From positions 7,564,001-7,628,000 of the forward strand of contig NC_062241.1 of NCBI RefSeq assembly GCF_905475465.1: a DNA stretch of 64,000 nucleotides, read 5' to 3'. Source of the stretch: Pieris napi (lineage: Eukaryota > Arthropoda > Insecta > Lepidoptera > Pieridae). Shown in pieces: positions 12,201 through 24,204 of the stretch (positions are counted from its first letter, which is position 1; each line of letters opens with the position of its first letter). Under the pieces are notes generated by a model. That model had not been told where the DNA came from and did not search any database. It saw only the letters and a list, made by a program, of their open reading frames with translations. Made by a program: the position numbers and the translations under genes.

Positions 12201-14820
12201 ACAAACGTGATTGTTATGTTGATTTCAGAATATAAAAGTTTGCGGTCGAAATCCCCAAGCAACGCGCCGTGTTGGAGTATTCATAAACTTTATTGTAACG
12301 ATGATTGAATTTTTTATGAGTCTAACAATTATTCTTTACCTTTTCGAGTCATGAAACTTAATGGTTTGATAAAGACTCTTTTCTGAAACATGAACTTTGT
12401 TATTTGATTTTTAATTTGCAAAAACGTAACATTGTAATTAATAAATTATTTTTTTAATAACGGCATTGTTTCGGCGAGTTCTTTTCCCGACGAATCATTT
12501 ATTCGGACACAGAACACTGACCGCCAACGCTTTTAACAAAAATACAACCTTAAATATAAACTACACTACACGCATGGTTTGTTAAAGCTATTTAAAAAAG
12601 TCCTTGTAATAGAATCTTTCAGCATATTTGTGTAATTTAAACTAAACATTAAACGTTTACATGGCAAAGAAAAAATTAAATGAATAAGACCATTATACAA
12701 AAGCGTTTAAAATATATCGTATAAATAGCTTGAATTTAGTCCAAACACGTTCCAACAGTTTTTGGGTCGCCGAGAAAATAAAAATAGGAAATGCGGAGAT
12801 TAAAGAGGCAAAGGACAGTTTAGTCAGTTAAAATTGCGGTAAAAAGAATGTATGTTTAAGCACACGCTTTTCATAAAAGCAAAAGCAAATAAAACATATA
12901 ACAGTTTGGCAATTTTATTAAATACTAAAAATAAAGTTTTAACACCGTGTTATTAAATATAATAAATTCAGTAGTCTGACAGTCTCAGCGTGTAAAACCT
13001 CGGGACTTTTTAACTTATTAAGTTAAAACAATAAAGTTATTAAATAACGTAATTTATAGTTATATTTATATTTTATATTATTAGTATTTTATATTTAGCA
13101 TTGCATTGCATTGAATGAAAGCTATTTTCTATTAAAATACAAAAACATATTACGAAGATATTTATCGTAAACCTTAACTTATTCCCTTGACATATACACA
13201 TATTGTGCAGTCTTGGAATGGACCAAGTGCACAAAGCAAATTAGAAACGTGCTACACAACACAATCGTAATAAATATAGACTTGATTAGGTTTCGGTACT
13301 AATACTAAGATTATATAATAGAGTTAGAGCTTGATCTTGTGGCTAGGGTTTACGGTTCATTGGTTATTTATTAGGTGGAAATTCGCAGCGTGATTTTATG
13401 AGATAGTGACTTAGTAACTTAAAGAATATAAGGAATTTAAACATTGGTTATGTTCAGTTCGTTTCATAATTGTAATAAATTCAAAATCATTTATTCATTT
13501 AGGTAACACAATGTACACATATGAACCTCAATATAGAAATACAAATTAAATGCTAAATGATTGAATGATTTTACATTTACTGCCAGTTCTCAAATTAAGG
13601 GCGTAGAACGGACGAGGAGTAATGGCAATAAACTCTCCGCCACTCTTTAATCGACAAGTTTTTTGTTTTACTAAATGTTTGCAACCATTGCACCACATAA
13701 TAACATTACACTTTATAATAAAAAAAAGTTGAGAACCTACATTAAATGCGATTTAATTCAGATCAAGCTTACAAAAACTATTTACAACCATAGAAAATAT
13801 TTTAAAACGTGTTTATTAATTTTGAATCCAGAACACATCTACTTAAAAGTAAAATTAAATAGTGTTTTATTGTCTTGACCATCAGTAACAAACAAAATTG
13901 TTGTCAGCAGGTAACCAGCCTCGAAAATGTCATTTAAGCTCAAATGCCAGTCGGATCGGCATGTGTCCAGATGAACAACCCTATTGCACTACAGTTGCGT
14001 CAGCTCCTAGTAAGTCCTTACCCTCTGACCTAATTCAAATATTCTCTTACTAATTGAATTCTAATTGCTATCTGTAGTGCTTTGAATATTTTAATTGGTA
14101 ATACAATCACATTAGACTTTTACAGTTATTATGATTGTATGTAAATATACATATATTAAATGAAACAAATCTACCATACATTCAGCTAGATAGCACATAA
14201 TGATATTTAGAAAATACTCAGTATTCCCGTGTATAAATATGTCTATTATGCATTCAATAATATTTTTCCTTACAGACTTAACGATTACTCTTGCCTGCGG
14301 AGCGGCTCAAGAGTCACCTTGTGTGTTGGAATACAAAACTGAATATCTGTTGACCTGCATATGTGATGACAATCTCTGCAATGCGCCTTACAATCAACAG
14401 TTACGGGACGAGCTGCTCAATTTTTCAACAAACTTTCCGGCGAATAGCGATGCCAATTTGACAGAGATGTTTTTGAAATTCACGACGTACGCTAACGTCA
14501 GTAACGAAGCCATTTATGAAATGGTAACTGCAAATACGACATCGACCTCAATAGCTCCCGTGACCTCTACGAGCGCTACGACTAAAAACTCAACACACGT
14601 TCCTGAGTTGCCACGGGCTGAGGCGTTAAAACACGCAACCATACCTCCTGATGATGATGAAGATGAGGGTGAAGGTAGTGGAGTTGATGAGTCCAAACTA
14701 CATGAGCATGCGTCTCCAGCCGCTCCAAGTTCATTTCTTCCAGCCAAAGAAAATGGCGCATCTTGTCTTTCTCTGAACATCTTATACTTAGTACCTTTAT
14801 TTCTTAACCCAAACTTTTAA
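9276..14820 (+). CDS. Ly6/uPAR-type, probably GPI-anchored protein (Ly6-A)
   Basis: Three exons join in frame: 9276-9366 (donor GTTTGT), 13911-14009 (acceptor CAGCAG, donor GTAAGT) and 14276-14820 (acceptor TTACAG). Both introns are phase 1, giving 244 residues. Residues 1-26 are a signal peptide with a long hydrophobic core. The cysteine domain (residues 37-99) has eight Cys, with the spacings C-x6-C, C-x7-C and C-x-C-x4-CN. The closing LTCICDDNLCN fits the three-finger Ly6 family. A Ser/Thr- and Asp/Glu-rich stalk follows, then a hydrophobic tail after ENGAS, as for GPI attachment. It should therefore sit on the cell surface; its ligand is unknown. Ly6-B is its paralogue, with the same intron phases and shared TVASAP/IVATAP and LPxAEAL words. 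Ly6-A lacks the N-terminal CxxC segment, so an extra exon in the 4.5-kb first intron or real loss is possible. Confidence 0.75.
9895..11350 (-). pseudogene. Decayed RTE-like LINE in Ly6-A intron 1
   Basis: Read on the minus strand from about 11350 downwards, blocks of reverse-transcriptase sequence appear in several frames. They are EKLYTSS (about 11125), LAFVNYENTFDSIET (about 10830-10790; family form FVDYEKAFDS), LHLHFADDIVNMAES (about 10570-10520) and MDKTKIMS (about 10460-10435). The end reads GAGGCCTATGTCCAGCAG near 9930, the usual 3' end of lepidopteran RTE ORFs (EAYVQQ). Stops and frameshifts break it throughout, and the expected catalytic FADD is kept only as text. It lies antisense to Ly6-A inside the first intron. 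Its boundaries are approximate. Confidence 0.7.
13480..13660 (-). repeat. 3' tail of a jockey/CR1-like LINE
   Basis: The minus strand carries GGCGGAGAGTTTATTGCCAT and, past a variable part, GAGAACTGGCAGTAAATG and a GTGTACATTGTGTTACCTA end. The same blocks occur at 23990-24204 (+), 27530-27725 (-) and, degenerate, at 53895-53985 (+). Only the 3' UTR is present here, within Ly6-A intron 1. Confidence 0.65.
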
Positions 14821-17800
14821 TTCTAGTTTGAATATAATTAAGCGTATATAAGAATTTATTAGGATTGTTGACCTAATATGGGAACAAATGACCTCTTTCG
14901 ATGGTTTTTATTTAATGAAACAGCCAAAATCAGTATAGGAATAACATTTGTTATGCATAAATGCATAATATATACTAATTCATTGAAATTGATGATTTTA
15001 ATGACTAGTTAAAATTTAGAGAACATAGTAGATAGTAGGTACTCTGTGCCAATTGTACGAAACATTAATACCTACTATTATTGTTTAGAATACTTTAATG
15101 ACGGGTTATTTATAATTAACGGTCATATTATCGTGCCAATTGTTGATAATTTTGTATCTACTGATACATACAGTGTGTTTCTATTTAAAACTTATTTAGG
15201 ATTGTTGTAAATTAAAGTGATATAAAGAAAATTAAGCAGAATACTTATTAAAATTATAATGTATGCTGGAGTAGGGAGATTAAAGATCGCTCAATGCTTA
15301 TCTATTTAGCGTACATTGGAATACATTACAAATGGAAGTTGGACTTAGTTTTACTTCATATAAAATTTGTGTCTCATGTAATAAAAGATTCTAAAAATAT
15401 AGTAAAGTCCAAAGTTTTTGCTATAATTTATTAAAAGAGGCATTATTAAAGACGTAAGTTACTAATTAAGATATAAAATAAGGATTTCAAATGTGATTCC
15501 ATTTCACGCACTGCAAAATTACTTGTACTATAATAATTATATAGATGCCAGATCATTAGATTCCATATTTATGATCTACATTAGGTTAATGTTATTCATT
15601 ATTAACATCGAAAAAACTGCCCTGAAAGCACTTTAAACACTCGTAGATATTGTCAATTATACAATTATATCTTTACTTTTGTTTGGTTATTATACATTGT
15701 ATACTATCAATAAAGATTTAAAATATATCAAGTTACTCTATTTATTAAAGACTTATAAGCGTGAAGAATAAAGTATATAGAAAGTGTTGGAATTGTATAA
15801 CAATAAACTACAAGCTTCCTCCTTATCAGAATGCCAAATCGTAAAATGACTGCTTTACGACTGATTTGAGTGCGACCGCCGCTGCGAAAACCGCTGTGTG
15901 AGTTCGAAAAGTGAGTTACAGAATCGCAAGGCTGGTGACAGTAACAAATATTCAAAGTCTGCATCAGACGTCCATTTACTAATAATCTATTTAGTTATAA
16001 TCTAAAATCTTTCCTTTGATTTAAATTTTAGTGAATAACAAGTAAAATCAAAATTATGAAAATTAAGTTATACCAAAACTTATATTTGATAATAACACAT
16101 AATTGTCCTCCACTAAGCCTTATTTTTTACTAACCGATAGATACGTGTTGAACATGACGATTAATTTTACGTCCAATATATTTTAAAGGTCAAAATACAT
16201 TTCTTACAATTTGTAACAAGTTTCATAATACGAAATTACAAACTATTTATCATTGCTTATTTAATTTGTTACACTAACATAAAATGCTGCAAATTACAAA
16301 TACAAAAGCTTAGAGCAAGTAACAAAATGTGGAGAATTGAATTATATAAACAAAATTAATGGCGGTACACCGCGTCAATTGTGTAATATTTCTCCTGAAG
16401 AACAGAGAATGTGAAACCCTTAACTTTCACAATTAATTACTATTTAAATCTCCTTATTCTAAATATTCTATGGCTTATAACTAATAAATACAGACAATTG
16501 TGTCACTGCACTCCCCATGTCACTAATCTTAAAACTAACCGTTAGAATCTTTATTCTAGTATAATCACACACTATTAATATAGCTTTACTTTAATACACA
16601 ACTATTAATATAGTAGCAACATGAAATTAAATATTAATACTATTTTTCAGTAAAATTTATTATAAAAATAAGTTAGTTAAAATATTTACACTAACTAAAA
16701 AAATGGATTAATAAACGGCGAGCGAGAGGCGATCGAAGCTCCCTGAAGGGCCATCTCTGCGGTACCAGTGAAGGGCACTTGACAACTTTTTCAATACTTT
16801 CAGCTCTCCAACGCCATTGTTCTTTTTATTATGATTCAAAATCCTCTTCAAATTGCGTAACCTAATTCCATACATCGACTTATTCGCAGTTAAATGAAAA
16901 GGTAAATTGAACTTCTTGTATGTTTTTATATTTTTGTTCAACACAAAACGCTTTCTCTATGTGTATGATACAGATCTTTATTATAGTTCTCTCATTAGCA
17001 ATTGTTCACTAATTCAAGGCCCGAGTTTTATTTGGAGCAAGGTATCAAGCTTTCACCTTTGTTAAGCGTCGGCTAGTATCTCGACAGGGTGTAGTTTTAA
17101 GCACTGTGATTTAAACGATATGAAGCTATATCGACGTACTTCGCTAAAATTATATTTCAAAAAACCCCGTTGCTTTCATACTATTGTTTTCCACTTGAGG
17201 GTCTCTGTGACAAATTATTTATATTTATAGTTCCTTTGTATTTCACTGGATTTTAACGGGAATAAAATTGACTAATTGATAACACGATTCTACGCATTAA
17301 TATACAAAATACGATTTCTTGAATGTTATGTTATTAGTTTTCTCTTTCAAGTGACGTTCTCAGATTTAATATAGCTACGAGCACAGCGAAACGTTTAAGA
17401 TTTCACTGATTTACTTCGCATACATTTACAGAGAACAATTTAAGACGGAGTTTAATTTACTAAAAGGTTTAAGGGGTTCCTAAAATATTAAGGTGTTATA
17501 TATTATTGATTAAACGAATTTAATTTACAAGATTTTTGTATAAAATTACACATAGATTACCATAACAATAAGTAATTACTTAAATATTACCAAAGTTAAA
17601 TAATTACACTGAGAAAAGTTATTCGAAAGTTTACACATTTTTTCACTTCGTTAAGCGAAAAATTACATTTTCGCCTCGGGAGTTGAATTATATAAATCCA
17701 TAGTTCAACTAAGATAACGAACTAACAGTATAATATGTTAATAATATTATATAGTATCACGGCGAGAAAAGAAAACAATATTACCAAATGTAACACACAG

Positions 17801-18540
17801 TCCACAGACTGCATTTGTTTTATTCATACATTTATTAATAAATTTAGCTTTTAGCCTTAAGCTATCTTAATGATGATTACAAAAACCAAACCAGAATGAT
17901 ATCATTAAGGATTAAGCGAAGCAATAATTAAAAGAGGTCCTTGAGGCCTGAGGCTAACAAAAACTATATACGTGGAAATTTTTTGAAGACGGTTGAAAAG
18001 AGACGAAATCTTAAATAACTAATCGTAAGCGAGTACTTTAATCAAATAAGTGTTATCATAAAGAATTTTTATACATAAATAATTTTAGTGAAGTTCGTAA
18101 AACAGTAATTAGTAGCACATATATCCTCCAGCGTAGATTGGCTCTGCCATATACACAGTTCCAAAGTCGTAACAATAAAACGCTCACAAGTTGTAGACTG
18201 GGTTTTGTGCCCCTCGGCATCTGCAGATGAAACTGACTGATGTAATAATACCAGGGCAAATGAACTGAAGCTGTGTATAATGGAATACTAGGAAAAATAT
18301 GTATAGACTATATTGCCATTCAAGAAGAAGGTATGAAGGTATATAACTGATTTCTACAACTTCATTATCATGATAAAAACTAGTGACTTAATAACTTCAC
18401 ACGAGTTGATAGAATAGTATTCCAATCAGTACTTTATTTCCACAAGTAAAAGATAACAATGATTTCATGGTTATTGTGTTTTTAAGCGCACGTCCATTTA
18501 TATTTATAAGCACTGGAAACAGAGATATGTATGGTAGTTA
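14821..18540. other. Start of the gene desert after Ly6-A
   Basis: The first few hundred bases should include the Ly6-A 3' UTR, but no single poly(A) signal can be chosen among several A+T-rich candidates. Beyond that I see no gene with support. One minus-strand ORF near 16.7-16.97 kb is listed separately with low confidence. Confidence 0.4.
16708..16966 (-). other. Possible orphan terminal exon, minus strand
   Basis: On the minus strand, a candidate acceptor (CATACACATAG, just above 16966) is followed by an open frame of about 86 codons. It begins RKRFVLNKN, has a Lys/Arg-rich middle (GIRLRNLKRILNHNKKNN) and ends SFDRLSLAVY before TAA at 16710-16708. The composition looks more protein-like than neighbouring chance ORFs. 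The family is not recognised, no upstream exon was found, and it may be chance. Confidence 0.15.
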
Positions 18541-18636
18541 TATTTTTCTACCTTTGTGTTGGGGCACACCCAACACAAAGGTAGAAAAATACGCACATAT
18601 TTGTCACATCTTTTTAGAAGTGACAAATATGTGCGT
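18541..18636. repeat. Two abutting perfect hairpins
   Basis: Arms 18541-18563 and 18569-18591 are exact 23-nt reverse complements around the loop GCACA. The next hairpin shares base 18591: arms 18591-18607 and 18620-18636 are exact over 17 nt around a 12-nt loop. The loops are too short and the stems too perfect for a usual animal pre-miRNA. Local inverted duplication is the simpler explanation. See findings. Confidence 0.8.
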
Positions 18637-21600
18637 AGAGGTTTAGTTTACTACAACCATAGAATAGACATACAAACAATCATTAAACTACCATGCTTTT
18701 GTTTTTGAAATAATATCAGATGGTAAATTATCCTTACCGACAACTTCTAGTTAATATACTTGCAAAATATAGGGATACATATGTTTTATTTAAAAATTAA
18801 CAAACGAACATATAAAACTCAAATTTTTACAATATAAGAGTGGATGAATTACTTTTTTATACTTTTAGCAATATATTATTTCAAATTACCTTATATAATA
18901 TTGAATTGTATCTCAACATATTATTTGTTTCTGTTACGATAATAGTATTTAGCCACGCGTTATGTGCACCTTTTTAAACTTATTGATCGAGCTTAAAACA
19001 CAAAGGAGGTATACATTAGCTACATTCAATTGTTTACATATATACGAGAAGTAGTATGCTAGAAAAGTGTTAAAAATTTAAGTCACCTCCAGTTAATCAC
19101 AAAAGGTGCTAAACCAGATTACGTCGATCGCAGGCGATTTACAACGTCGAGTTTAAGCCATAGACAAAACTAATTTTTACAAGGCTATATATAGAAATAC
19201 ATAGGAATAGGTCATACATAGAAATAGGTCAGATATACCTTAAAACGTGGCATGGTATTATAGGCGACGGGCTGGTAATCTTTTGAGTAATTAATTATTT
19301 TGTAGTTAACAGTATTTATTTCGTCAACATCAAAGAGAGTAATACTCTGTTGGCGAAGTCTGACAAGTTTAAGTTGTTACGGTCGTATTTAATATCAAGG
19401 GATACGGCAACGTATGCTAGGAATACCGGTATTACAGTGGATTAAGTGGGCTAATAAACTTGGAAATTGCTGAGAAATTCTTACTCTACCTTTCCTTAAT
19501 TGGCCTAGTTTTAGTACTTTCTTGGAAATCAGGAAGTGGATATTAAATTAAGTCCGTAATTAAAGCTTAGTGTAAGTACTTTTTATCTGACGTAAATTTA
19601 AATATCTAGTCATATCTACTCAATTTAGTTCAATCTAAATTATAGGCGCTTCCAAATTATTTTTATGAAGCAAGAATGGACAGAGAAAAGGTGCCTTTGA
19701 ATGTAATCCATTCAATAGAAAACCATGTAAATTGAATCAAAATTGATAAGCAGTAATAACTCTTACTCCAATTTAAATATTGTAGTATACCTTATTTTAA
19801 TTCATTTGAGTACTATATTCAAGTTTCTTTAAAATATAATATAGCCTTTGAAAAGCTACATTTTCTCTTCATTAAAACATTTTAAGCCGAGTGGTAAAAT
19901 TTTAAGCGAACTACAAAGAGAATAAAATAGGTCAAGTTAACGTTCGTTCATAACCGATAGAATTTTTGTTTTATAAGAATTCTGAAAATGAGCACAAGGG
20001 ACGCACTGAAATCATAAAGAATTACAAAGGTGAGTCGCGTTCTGTCTTCGTTTTTATGAGTGAGTTCTATCCCCACAATTTATGTACTAAAATTTAAACA
20101 CCAAAAAAGCTGTATAACTTATTTCAACAAAGATTTTAGTTTCAAAATATTTTTCAAAGTTTATAGTATGTACATTGTTCACATTGTAATGTATATAGAT
20201 ATATATATATATATATAGAGAGTGTCACAGGTACTGAAACTAATTATGTTAGGTTTGATATGTGGAATGAAAACATTTAAATAAGACATAAATAAAATAA
20301 GTTATCAGGTGAGAATATCTATTATACATTTGTATCATGTATGGAATTATACAGTGCCTTGATATATATTTATGAACACAAATGCTAATATAACAAAATT
20401 AAACGAATTATGGAACAAATTTTGCACTCTAATACATAAATTAAATACAATTAATGTTCCTGCTTTATATATGTATGAGATGGTTTGTTTTGCTAACAAT
20501 ACCGAGAACGGATGTCTTCCATTTATCCATCATAATACCCAGCTAATGTACAAAAGAGGCTGGGATTCTCAAAGGAAATGTATTTAGGGCCGTTATTTAT
20601 TGTTTTCTTCTATACCGCAAAGTTATAGTGAAATGTTTCTTAACATGTAAGAAACCGTTCAAACTTTTAAATGGTTATTTCAATAACATTATTTTATTTA
20701 TGCCTCATGCTATTTGTTTTTTTATAGTTCAAATTTAGTATTGTGTTAATGACTTCGGAAACAATATGTAATATCAAATATATTATATCTAAAATATAAG
20801 TTTGATACATTTTTAAAAAGCACTCGTTAACTGCGATTTAATGAATATCATAACATATTACAGTAAAACTCTTTCTTAAATTTCTTCGCCAATAATAAAA
20901 ATATTCGTTTAGGATTTAATTATTTATGTAATCGTAAACGTCTAAAGTCGATATTGACGTTTACGTGTAGGTATTGGGGTGGCTAATACGATTTCAAGTT
21001 GAACCAATCAAGGGTCTGGATAAATACTCTTCCTTACCACAAAAATCTGCCTTCGGGCAAACTCGAGACAAGCTGATTGCCATTTTATCGCCTCACTGAA
21101 TACTATTTTATTGCATTATGTTATTTGCCCATCTATCTTTTTTACGACTTCTAATATTGTGACGAAAATGGGTTAATATTTTCTATGAAAGGTTTGCGCA
21201 TTCGTGCTCCTCAAGTATCATTATAGATATATATTTCATCAAAACATATTAATATTAATGTCAATTGCCATAAGTACGATTGAGCGCACACTAACATTTC
21301 AATTATGAGCTGAAGTACGTTTAGTAAGCTTACTAAACAGGTCGATCAACTTCAAGTGTATTTCGTCTACGTCACTACTTTTAATTGTTATAGAGAGTTG
21401 GATAACGAATATGCAATTTAAAATAAAGATCAGTACGACTATTCGTACAACTATTTATGGTAAATTAAACAAAGCTAATAATAGTTACGAATTGAATATG
21501 TTTTTTAGTTATAGTACCAGGCCTAGTCAAGTTAAAACAAAACTGGTTGGCAACGGGCCACAGGTGCGAATATAGCGAGGGTTTCCACAAATACGTTTTG

Positions 21601-22481
21601 CTTTGCAAATAGCCGACATTATTCAACGTGTACCTCTCTTCTCTTCTGGGAATTTACTTTTTAACATGAACATAACAACATTATTCAACAATATATTACG
21701 ATTATATGGCAAAATGTCTTAACAAAATGAATTAAATTCAATATAACGGCACTTTGATTCCCTGACAGATATTTAAATTGGAATATTATTATTTGTTATT
21801 GTGTATTATATATTATTTAATTTGCAATTGGAAATCATCAGGAATTCGATAATTTCAATTAAATGTCATGAACATGTCCCCCAGGAAGTATTGGAAAATC
21901 ATGTTTTTCACATAGCGGAATCTATCTTATTTATAGTTCTATTTGAAGGTCAGTAACCAATTAAAAAAAAACATCGTAACAGAAACAGCTATTGTCATAA
22001 TACTACATCATAGACGATCATCAGCTCAAGCTGTATATGTAGATTATACCGTCAATCAATACTCAACAAATTTACTGCATATATTTATATATACGACGCT
22101 ATCATTGTATCAAGCCGTTGCAATAATTATGGGCCTCGATGACAGATCGATGTGCAATATCACTACAATTACCCATTATTAGAAGTAAGTATAAACAATG
22201 AATACAGTAGAAAAAATCTTTTTTCGATTACATAGATTATGCTTTAAAAATAATGCTTTATTGATCAAGAACAAAAAAAAATATGTTATCTTGAATTAAT
22301 CATGATGTGCGGAGATTTTTAAGGAATATGGGACAAGGATATGTCGACTTCTATTTTACCGATGATTTTATTTTGGCTCCGAAAATATTTTTGTTTTTAC
22401 AAACCTAAAATACCAATTAGCCGCGGTAGTAAGTAATCACACCATGGAAGTAATTTTGACTTTCATTTAAATAATGTATAG
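18637..22481. other. Intergenic, one LINE remnant
   Basis: A+T-rich DNA with a TA dinucleotide run near 20197-20216. The only item with support is the retroelement remnant at 20372-20587. No gene was recognised. Confidence 0.4.
20372..20587 (+). pseudogene. Jockey/CR1-like LINE C-terminal remnant
   Basis: The short open frame contains LNTINVPALYMYEMVCF followed by an HNTQ word. This resembles the 'LPxLYIYE...HxYNTR' segment at the C-terminus of jockey/CR1-like reverse transcriptases, as also seen at 23.1-23.45 kb. The rest of the element is not visible. The similarity is short, so the call is tentative. Confidence 0.35.
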
Positions 22482-22544
22482 ATTCGTTCTCCGTGTGACC
22501 CCATTCGCCGGTTGAATAATTGAGTAACGTCACACGGAGCGAAT
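22482..22544. repeat. Interrupted palindrome around CTCCGTGTGAC
   Basis: CTCCGTGTGAC (22489-22499) is matched by GTCACACGGAG (22529-22539). The outer ATTCG (22482-22486) pairs with CGAAT (22540-22544). The 29-nt centre is not paired. It could be a worn short inverted-repeat element. No gene is nearby. Confidence 0.5.
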
Positions 22545-23089
22545 AACACCTCGCAAACCAGCCAGAAATTAATATCATTTTAACGAAAATGGAATACGTA
22601 ATTATATAATTTTATTTTCCACTTTTAATATTTTCAATTGTCCAAACGATCATATAAAAATGTTACAATCTATTGTTTTGGTGTCTATTACCAATTTTTT
22701 CAACGCAAATTCACGAATTATTAAGCCATGTACTGGTATGTAATTCGAAACTCTATGAAAAGAAATAATAACAACCTTCAATCTTTATAACCATATAATA
22801 CGAGTATTTTCTTCATTCGCCTAAAACATGCGAAGCTGGGATTTTGAGGAGGTAATCTCAGTAAAATGTTCGTATAAGCGTGGCTATATTGCAAAGGAAA
22901 GTGGTGTAAGTGTAGTCGGCATCCCCGGGAAACTCAATAAAGCTCACAGCTATCCGCAGTCTGAGCTACATTTGTTGATATATGTCTGGGATATGAAATG
23001 GTTTTGCGGTGAAAATGGGAAACGTATTGATTAGGGAAACCGTAATGATTTCACGTTAATAACTTATGATTAACGTTTTGTGTTTATTG
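22545..23089. other. Intergenic, no gene seen
   Basis: A 68-codon ORF at 22828-23034 has no recognisable motif and no splice or promoter context. No feature is supported. Confidence 0.35.
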
Positions 23090-24204
23090 AAATTACATAT
23101 TTTGACATATTATGAAATTACATATGTGGAATTACATATTTTGACTCTGGCAAGTCAATACATTTATGAGAATATTTTGTATGTGCGGAAAAATATAGAT
23201 ATCTTTAAAAAGAATAGTAGCTTCCATAATTATAGTACTCGTAATAAAGACAAAATTAGCGCACCAACCAGAAGGCTGCATAAAACGAGTAATTCTTTCC
23301 AAGGCAATTGTATACGTTTTTTCAACAAAATCCCTAGTGAGATACAAGCGTTGTCAATAAATAAATTTAAATCGTACATTAAAGTAAAACTGCTTGCTAA
23401 GGCTTATTATAATATAAATGAATATTTAAACGATCCTAGTGCTTGGATATGAGTTGCTCCAGTATGTATTATAGGTAACACGACTGAATCTCTCGGCTGC
23501 ATTTCCATCCAGACTCCGGGGCGATCGTCAACATCCACGACTGTTTTAATGTAAAGTGGGAACAAACCGTGATCCATGTGGTATCCAATTATTTCAGTAT
23601 TATTATTATTTTCTTATGTAGCCAAGTCCACATTTCAAGGATCGTCATGCTCGCTTAAATGTCATTGCTTGTGGCGGCGTCCATGCGTCGGGTTGTCTCT
23701 CTCCCTAAAATATGGCGAGGGGGCCGATGGCTGGTAATGCGTCATACTCGTGAACGGGTGCTACTTGTGGTGACTGGTCGTACTTGAATTCGTGTATGCG
23801 GTGATGTTAATTATTTCGACTATGTGTTTGCGTGTTGTTCCCACGAGAATGTAAGTGCGTGCTCCTATTTCACCATGCCTCCTGCTGATAGGGGACAAGT
23901 CTTTGTTTTTATTTATGTTATTATTATTAATTACTTAAAATGTCATGTGGAACATGGTGTAATGGTTGCAGCTCCTTACAAACGTTGTGTAAAAAAAAAA
24001 AAAAAAAAACCATGGCGATTAAAAAGAGTGGCGGAGAGTTTATTGCCAGTTCTTCTCTTCCGTTCTACGCCCTTGATTTGAGAACTGGCAGTAAATGTAA
24101 AATTAGAAGCATTAATATTTATTTCTTTAATGACGAATCACAAGTGTACATTGTGTTACCTACGTGAATAAATGATTTTTGAATTTGAATTTGAATTTGA
24201 ATTG
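23090..24204 (+). mobile_element. Jockey/CR1-like LINE, 3' end with ORF remnant
   Basis: The open frame up to 23452 ends in the C-terminus of a LINE reverse transcriptase: NYSTRNKDKISAPTRRLHKT, then GNCIRFFNKIPSEIQAL and YLNDPSAWI before TGA. A 3' UTR of about 750 nt follows. It contains an A17 run and the block GAGTGGCGGAGAGTTTATTG, shared with other copies in this window, and ends in about four GAATTT units (24177-24203). The 5' part of the element is missing and the frame just upstream is A+T-rich filler. A GC-richer stretch at about 23640-23900 does not look like the usual 3' UTR and may be an insertion. This is the most complete copy of its family here. Confidence 0.75.

Noticed and set aside
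14514..14780. 88-codon minus-strand ORF opposite Ly6-A exon 3
   Set aside because: Its Ser-rich product is the complement of the acidic, Asp/Glu-rich stalk codons of Ly6-A.
20195..20218. TA dinucleotide run
   Set aside because: Ordinary microsatellite in A+T-rich DNA.
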